Shown piece by piece: positions 5,563 to 8,998 of a stretch of DNA of 8,998 bases (position 1 is its first letter; each line of letters begins with the position of its first letter). Origin of the DNA: an uncultured Oscillospiraceae bacterium. Lineage in GTDB: Bacteria; Bacillota; Clostridia; Oscillospirales; Oscillospiraceae. Position numbers and translations under genes: made by a program. A model generated the notes under the pieces. The model saw nothing but the letters and a program-made list of their open reading frames with translations, was not told where the DNA came from and did not search any database. The DNA is taken from positions 1 to 8,998 of the forward strand of contig CAKTKX010000048.1 in NCBI GenBank assembly GCA_934572365.1. Direction: 5' to 3'.

Positions 5563-6506
5563 GTGTTTCTTCCCATGTTTTCGTCGAAATGTTGGTTGAC
5601 CTGCTCCGTAAATTCCAGAGCGGCGTTGTAGCCGAGCTTTTTCTGACGGTTGTTCATGGCGGCAACCTCCAGAATCATGGCAAGGTTCCGCCCCGGGGTG
5701 ATGGGGATGGTGTTCATGGGAACCTTGACCCCCAGCAGCTCCATGTACTGCTCCTCCAGACCCAGCCGGTCGTAGACCTCCTGGGTGTTCCATGGAACGA
5801 TGTTCACGATCAGGTTGATCTCGTTTTCCGTGCGGACGGCGCCCATGCCGAACAGCTTCGCCACGTTGACGATGCCGATGCCCCGCAGCTCGATGTAATT
5901 GCGGATCAGCTCGGGAGCGGTACCCACCAGCGAGTTTGTGGAGACCTTGCGGATTTCCACGGCGTCGTCGGCGATCAGCCGGTGGCCGCGCTTGAGCAGC
6001 TCCACGGCGGCCTCACTTTTGCCGATGCCGCTGTCGCCGATCAGGAGAATGCCCTCGCCGTAGACCTCCACCAGCACGCCGTGGCGGGTAATCCGGGGCG
6101 CCAGCGCGGCTTTCAGGTAGGTGATGATGGTGGAAACGATGGTGCTGGTGGCTTCCTTGGTGCGCAGGACGGTGACGTTGTGCTTCTGCGCCATCTGGAG
6201 GCACTCGGCGTGGGGCGGGATGTCCCGGGCGATGAGCAGCGCCGGGAATTTGTAGGAAAACAGCCGGTCGAAGATTGCCCCCCGCTCCTTGGGCTGCATC
6301 TTGTCCACATAGCTCATTTCCACATTGCCCATGACCTGCAAGCGCATAGGCTCGTAATGGTCAAAGTAACCCGCCAGCTGAAGCCCGGGTCTTGCCACGT
6401 CCTCGACGGTGATGCGGATGGCGTCGAAATCCGTGGACGCATAGGTGACTTCCAGATTAAATTCCTTTACCAGGGTTTTCAGCGGCACACTGTATGTATC
6501 CGTCAT
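5559..6506 (-). CDS. hprK: HPr kinase/phosphorylase
   Basis: HprK phosphorylates HPr on Ser46, and removes that phosphate, in response to glycolytic intermediates. This is the sensor step of carbon catabolite control through CcpA in Firmicutes. The 315-residue protein is standard length. Residues 1 to about 130 form the N-terminal domain. The kinase domain has HG at 142-143, Walker A GDSGIGKS at 157-164, and HRLIADD at 175-181 with the catalytic aspartates. The family signature ELRGIGIVNVAKLFG lies at 206-220, and a PGRNLAMILEVAAMN stretch forms the C-terminal helix. ATG 6506 has GAGGTG (6513-6518) 6 nt away. An upstream ATG at 6578 is rejected because it lies before the promoter. HPr itself is not encoded here. 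It leads a two-gene transcript with the pseudouridine synthase. Confidence 0.97.
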   Translation of the reverse strand: MTDTYSVPLKTLVKEFNLEVTYASTDFDAIRITVEDVARPGLQLAGYFDHYEPMRLQVMGNVEMSYVDKMQPKERGAIFDRLFSYKFPALLIARDIPPHAECLQMAQKHNVTVLRTKEATSTIVSTIITYLKAALAPRITRHGVLVEVYGEGILLIGDSGIGKSEAAVELLKRGHRLIADDAVEIRKVSTNSLVGTAPELIRNYIELRGIGIVNVAKLFGMGAVRTENEINLIVNIVPWNTQEVYDRLGLEEQYMELLGVKVPMNTIPITPGRNLAMILEVAAMNNRQKKLGYNAALEFTEQVNQHFDENMGRNT

Positions 6507-6539
6507 GGTTTTCACCTCGAAGGGCAGTTTCTTTCGTTC

Positions 6540-6568
6540 ATTATACCCGTAAGGGACGGGAATATCAA
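6540..6568 (-). promoter_or_regulatory. Promoter of hprK
   Basis: On the minus strand, TTGATA (6568-6563) is followed after exactly 17 nt by a perfect TATAAT (6545-6540). A 5-bp inverted repeat, CCCGT-CCCTT-ACGGG (6546-6560), fills most of the spacer and could be a regulator site. Transcription would start near 6533 and give a leader of about 27 nt. Confidence 0.85.
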
Positions 6569-6572
6569 TACA

Positions 6573-6597
6573 TTTCAAAAAAACAAATTTTTTGAAA
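6573..6597. promoter_or_regulatory. A/T inverted repeat between divergent hprK and rpmB promoters
   Basis: TTTCAAAAAA (6573-6582) and TTTTTTGAAA (6588-6597) are perfect complements around ACAAA. The repeat lies between the hprK -35 (ends 6568) and the rpmB -35 (starts 6605). It could be a shared UP element, a bent A-tract or an operator. The function is inferred from position. Confidence 0.4.
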
Positions 6598-6604
6598 AAA
6601 ACAC

Positions 6605-6633
6605 TTGCATTTTACCGCGAAATCTGATATCAT
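6605..6633 (+). promoter_or_regulatory. Promoter of rpmB
   Basis: TTGCAT (6605-6610) and TATCAT (6628-6633) are spaced 17 nt apart. The transcript would start near 6640 with a leader of about 55 nt, containing a short hairpin CGCC/GGCG (6641-6644/6653-6656) and a strong ribosome binding site. Confidence 0.7.
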
Positions 6634-6694
6634 ATCTAAGCGCCTGTGAATTGGCGTATTTATCGAGTCATTATCGGATGGGAGGTGCTAGAAA

Positions 6695-6883
6695 ATGGCT
6701 AAGTGTGATTTTTGTGGTAAGGGCGTAACCTTCGGTATCAAGGTCTCTCACTCCCACAGACGTTCCAACCGTGCATGGAAGCCCAACGTGAAGCGCGTCA
6801 AGGCTGTCGTTAACGGGACCCCCTGCCATGTGTACGCTTGTACCAGATGCCTCCGCTCCAACAAGGTTGAGCGCGCCGTCTGA
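6695..6883 (+). CDS. rpmB: 50S ribosomal protein L28
   Basis: L28 is a small basic protein of the large ribosomal subunit. The 62-residue sequence starts MAKCDFCGKG and contains SHSHRRSNRAWKPN (18-31), which is diagnostic of the family. Four cysteines in two CxxC pairs (Cys4/Cys7 and Cys49/Cys52) form a zinc ribbon, so this is the zinc-binding (C+) form; many bacteria have a second, cysteine-free copy used under zinc limitation, not seen here. The start has GGGAGGTG (6680-6687) 7 nt upstream. It is monocistronic, with its own promoter and terminator. Confidence 0.98.
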   Translation: MAKCDFCGKGVTFGIKVSHSHRRSNRAWKPNVKRVKAVVNGTPCHVYACTRCLRSNKVERAV

Positions 6884-6902
6884 TTATCCTGGCATATAAA
6901 TC

Positions 6903-6935
6903 CGCCGCTGAAATTTTCAGCGGCGTTTTTATTTT
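6903..6935 (+). terminator. Rho-independent terminator of rpmB
   Basis: CGCCGCTGAAA (6903-6913) and TTTCAGCGGCG (6915-6925) are perfect complements around one central T, so the real loop is a few A/T bases. TTTTTATTTT (6926-6935) follows. This is a textbook intrinsic terminator 19 nt after the stop codon. Confidence 0.95.
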
Positions 6936-6950
6936 GCCTTTCCGCAGGAA

Positions 6951-6979
6951 AGGGGCTGTCTTGCTCAAAGACAGCCCCT
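6951..6979 (-). terminator. Hairpin terminator after the isocitrate dehydrogenase gene
   Basis: AGGGGCTGTCTT (6951-6962) pairs perfectly over 12 bp with AAGACAGCCCCT (6968-6979), loop GCTCA. It begins 16 nt past the stop codon of the minus-strand dehydrogenase gene. Reading minus, only a short T stretch follows, so termination may be partial. It could also back up the rpmB terminator from the other side. Confidence 0.7.
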
Positions 6980-6995
6980 CGTTTCATTTATCGCT

Positions 6996-8108
6996 TTACA
7001 GCAGCGCCATCACAGCGTCGGCATACTGGGCAGCAGTGGCCGCGGTGCCATCGCTCTTGACTTCCACTTTGCACGCCTCCATGGCCTTTTCCAGCCGCGC
7101 GGCGGCGTCAACCCGGCAGATATGGCGAAGCAGCATGGCGGCGGCCTTGATGATGCTGGCGGGGTTTGCGTAGTCCCCCATGCCCCGCTCGATCATCCGA
7201 GGCGCAGAGCCGTGGATCGCCTCAAACATGGCGTAGCGGTCGCCCATGTTGGCGCTACCCGCCGTGCCGACACCGCCCTGGATCTGGGCGGCCTCGTCGG
7301 TGATGATATCGCCGTAGAGGTTGGGCAGCAGCACCACCTGGAACTGCTCCCGCAGCGGCTCCTTCAATAGATTCGCCGTCATGATGTCGATGTAGTAGTC
7401 GTCCACGGTGATGCCGGGATAGTCGGCGGCGACCTCGTGGCAGATGGCGGTGAATTTTCCGTCGGTCTTCTTCATGATGTTGGCCTTGGTGACCACTGCC
7501 ACGTGGGTCTTGCCGTTGTTTTTGGCGTAGTCAAAAGCGGCTCTGGCGATCCGGCGGGTACCCAGGTCGGTTGTGATCTTGAAGTCCACCGCCATGCCGG
7601 ACAGCTCCACGCCCCGGCTGCCCAGAACGTACTCGCCCTCGGTATTCTCCCGGAAGAACATCCAGTCGATGTTCTTTTCGGGGATACACACGGGACGGCA
7701 GTTGGCGTACAGATCCAGCTCCCGGCGCATGGCCACGTTGGCGCTCTCCATCTTGCCGCCCATGGGGGTGGTGGTGGGGCCTTTCAGCAGCACGTCGCAG
7801 GTCTTGATCTCCGCCAGGATATCATCGGGAATGGCTTTGCCGCAGGCAAGGCGGTTCTCAATGGTCAGCCCCTCGATCTGCTTGATAACGATGGAACCCG
7901 CCGCAATTTCCTCCGCCAGCAGCTTTTCCAGCACCCGGGTAGCCTGCGCCGTGATGATGGGGCCGATGCCGTCGCCGTCAATAACGCCGATGGTAACCTG
8001 CTTTTTGGTGGAGAAATCCGTCTTTTCCCCGTTCATATTCCGAATTCGCTCCAGCTGCTCCTCCAGCAGCTTCTGAAATGCCTCACAGGCAAGTGTAATT
8101 TCCTTCAT
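6996..8108 (-). CDS. icd: Isocitrate dehydrogenase, NAD(P)-dependent
   Basis: It oxidatively decarboxylates isocitrate to 2-oxoglutarate. The 370-residue protein belongs to the isocitrate/isopropylmalate dehydrogenase family. Isocitrate rather than isopropylmalate is supported by S122-A-N124-V-A-M-R128, matching the Ser/Asn/Arg substrate triad of isocitrate dehydrogenases. Also present are RENTEGEY (153-160), KANIMKKTDG (208-217), metal-binding Asp241, and GDIITDEAAQ (266-275) with Asp267 and Asp271. HGSAP (299-303) and YANPAS (313-318) mark the cofactor site. The residue after HGSAP is Arg304, neither the Asp usual for NAD enzymes nor the Lys of E. coli NADP-Icd, so the cofactor is open. The N-terminus carries about 36 extra, mostly helical residues, and the usual PGDGIGPE reads DGDGIGPI. 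The start has AAAGGAGGG (8118-8126) 9 nt away and overlaps the aconitase stop by one base (TAATG). Confidence 0.93.
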   Translation of the reverse strand: MKEITLACEAFQKLLEEQLERIRNMNGEKTDFSTKKQVTIGVIDGDGIGPIITAQATRVLEKLLAEEIAAGSIVIKQIEGLTIENRLACGKAIPDDILAEIKTCDVLLKGPTTTPMGGKMESANVAMRRELDLYANCRPVCIPEKNIDWMFFRENTEGEYVLGSRGVELSGMAVDFKITTDLGTRRIARAAFDYAKNNGKTHVAVVTKANIMKKTDGKFTAICHEVAADYPGITVDDYYIDIMTANLLKEPLREQFQVVLLPNLYGDIITDEAAQIQGGVGTAGSANMGDRYAMFEAIHGSAPRMIERGMGDYANPASIIKAAAMLLRHICRVDAAARLEKAMEACKVEVKSDGTAATAAQYADAVMALL

Positions 8109-8998
8109 TATTGTCCGCCCTCCTTTGTGTAGTTCAGCAGTCCGCCTGCCAGCAGAATCGCCCTCTGACGTTCCGTCAGGGCGCAGTTTACATAAAACTT
8201 AAAGCCGTTGTCAGTGGTGACCGCGAGTCTGCCCTGCTCCATGCCGCTGGCAATGTCCGAAATGGTAAGAACCGCGTCCTGACTCAGCTTGTCATAGTCC
8301 TCCGGATTTTCAAAGGTCACCGGCAAGATACCCGCGTTGATCAGGTTCGCCACGTGGATTCTGGCGAAGGACTTGGCAATGACGCACCGGATGCCCAAAT
8401 ACATCGGCACCAGCGCCGCGTGCTCCCGGGAGGAACCCTGACCGTAGTTGCTGCCGCCCACGACGATGCCGTCTCCCGCCGCCTTAGCTCGCTCAGCAAA
8501 GGTGGGGTCGCAGACCTCGAAGCAGAACTTGCTCAGGTAGGGAATGTTCGACCGGTAGGGCAAAATCTTCGCACCGGCGGGCATGATGTGGTCGGTGGTG
8601 ATGTTGTCCCCCACCTTCAGCACCAGCTTTGCCGTCAGTCTGTCGGCAAATGGCTTGCTCTTGGGGAATTCCTTGATGTTGGGGCCGCGAAGCACCTGAG
8701 CGTCCGCCGCCTTATCCGCGGGGAGGGGGGGCAGCACGGCGGAGTCATTTACAAGGAACTTTTCCGGCATGGCCACGTGCAGCGGCTCGTCGATGGTGGT
8801 CGGGTCGGTGATGCAGCCCGTCAGGGCGGAAGCTACGGCGGTTTCGGGGGAAACCAGATACACCTGTCCGTCCCGGGTGCCGGAGCGACCCAGGAAGTTC
8901 CGGTTGAAGGTTCTTAGGGAAACGCCGCCGGAATTGGGGGAGAAGCCCATGCCGATGCAGGGGCCGCAGGCGCATTCCAGCAGCCGCGCGCCGCTGGC
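8108..8998 (-). CDS. acn: Aconitate hydratase, C-terminal 296 residues (runs off the window)
   Basis: Aconitase isomerises citrate to isocitrate using a [4Fe-4S] cluster. The visible part starts inside the cluster-binding region: LECACGPCIGMG supplies two cluster cysteines as CGPC (fragment residues 11-14); the third ligand would lie beyond the window. Next are FNRNFLGRSG and TSPE-like VSPETAVASALTG, substrate-binding segments. Then comes a linker and GDNITTDHIMPAG at the start of the swivel domain. GSNYGQGSSREHAAL carries the active-site Ser and Arg (GSSREH near fragment residue 190). Both halves are on one chain, as in the mitochondrial-type and AcnA enzymes. The frame is open to the window edge, so ATG 8950 is an internal Met, not the start. 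It is upstream of icd in the same transcript with a one-base overlap, so both steps are made together. Confidence 0.96.
   Translation of the reverse strand, partial: ASGARLLECACGPCIGMGFSPNSGGVSLRTFNRNFLGRSGTRDGQVYLVSPETAVASALTGCITDPTTIDEPLHVAMPEKFLVNDSAVLPPLPADKAADAQVLRGPNIKEFPKSKPFADRLTAKLVLKVGDNITTDHIMPAGAKILPYRSNIPYLSKFCFEVCDPTFAERAKAAGDGIVVGGSNYGQGSSREHAALVPMYLGIRCVIAKSFARIHVANLINAGILPVTFENPEDYDKLSQDAVLTISDIASGMEQGRLAVTTDNGFKFYVNCALTERQRAILLAGGLLNYTKEGGQ

Noticed and set aside
4597..5793. A longer 398-residue minus-strand frame for the pseudouridine synthase
   Set aside because: The extra 77 residues lie wholly inside hprK, are Gly/His/Pro-rich and lack family similarity; the S4 domain begins right after ATG 5562.
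6507..6578. hprK start at ATG 6578
   Set aside because: This start lies upstream of the -10 box and would not be on the transcript; ATG 6506 has a good ribosome binding site.
6634..6694. Possible autoregulatory leader of rpmB
   Set aside because: Only a weak 4-bp hairpin (6641-6656) is visible in a short leader; nothing supports a specific regulatory structure.
5589..6728. 379-residue plus-strand frame across hprK and its promoter region
   Set aside because: It is antisense to hprK, has a His/Asp/Gly-rich composition typical of a reverse-frame shadow, and has no motif.
8111..8917. 268-residue plus-strand frame opposite aconitase
   Set aside because: Reverse-strand shadow of a GC-rich gene with well-conserved aconitase motifs on the other strand.

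Overview
The window looks like chromosomal DNA from a GC-rich member of the Clostridia (Firmicutes), most likely of the Oscillospiraceae/Ruminococcaceae type. The evidence is the der-plsY-gpsA cluster, an HprK with Gram-positive-type signatures, strong AGGAGG-type ribosome binding sites, consensus sigma-A promoters and a zinc-ribbon (four-cysteine) L28. The species cannot be named from the sequence alone. Coding is dense and mostly ordinary housekeeping. One clearly A+T-rich islet (about 3370-4510) interrupts it.

Layout. 1-373: the last codons of an upstream gene, its terminator, a 164-bp imperfect palindrome (85-248), and a promoter for the next operon. 374-3326 (+): der, plsY and gpsA, joined by 1- and 4-nt overlaps and closed by a hairpin terminator. 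These are a ribosome-assembly GTPase followed by two enzymes that make and then acylate glycerol-3-phosphate at the start of phospholipid synthesis. 3366-3764: about 400 nt without a credible gene, but with a good promoter-like sequence followed by a tight array of hairpins, one group forming a three-way junction. 3765-4505 (+): a low-GC TraX-family membrane protein. It ends at a second hairpin almost identical to the gpsA terminator, so the islet lies between two copies of the same terminator palindrome.

4597-6506 (-): hprK, then an RluA-family pseudouridine synthase that overlaps it by 4 nt. The two are read from a near-consensus promoter. Divergent to it, rpmB (L28, 6695-6883, +) has its own promoter and a strong terminator. 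The two promoters face apart across a 10-bp A/T inverted repeat. 6996-8998 (-): a NAD(P)-dependent isocitrate dehydrogenase and, upstream of it in the same transcript, the C-terminal part of aconitase, whose N-terminus lies beyond the window. These two act in sequence (citrate to isocitrate to 2-oxoglutarate), in many Clostridia as the oxidative branch that feeds glutamate synthesis.

I do not see a complete new multi-gene system. The most interesting parts are noncoding: the multi-hairpin element at 3413-3600 with its apparent promoter, the long palindrome at 85-248, and the terminator-bounded traX islet. I see no rRNA, tRNA, CRISPR array or transposase gene.
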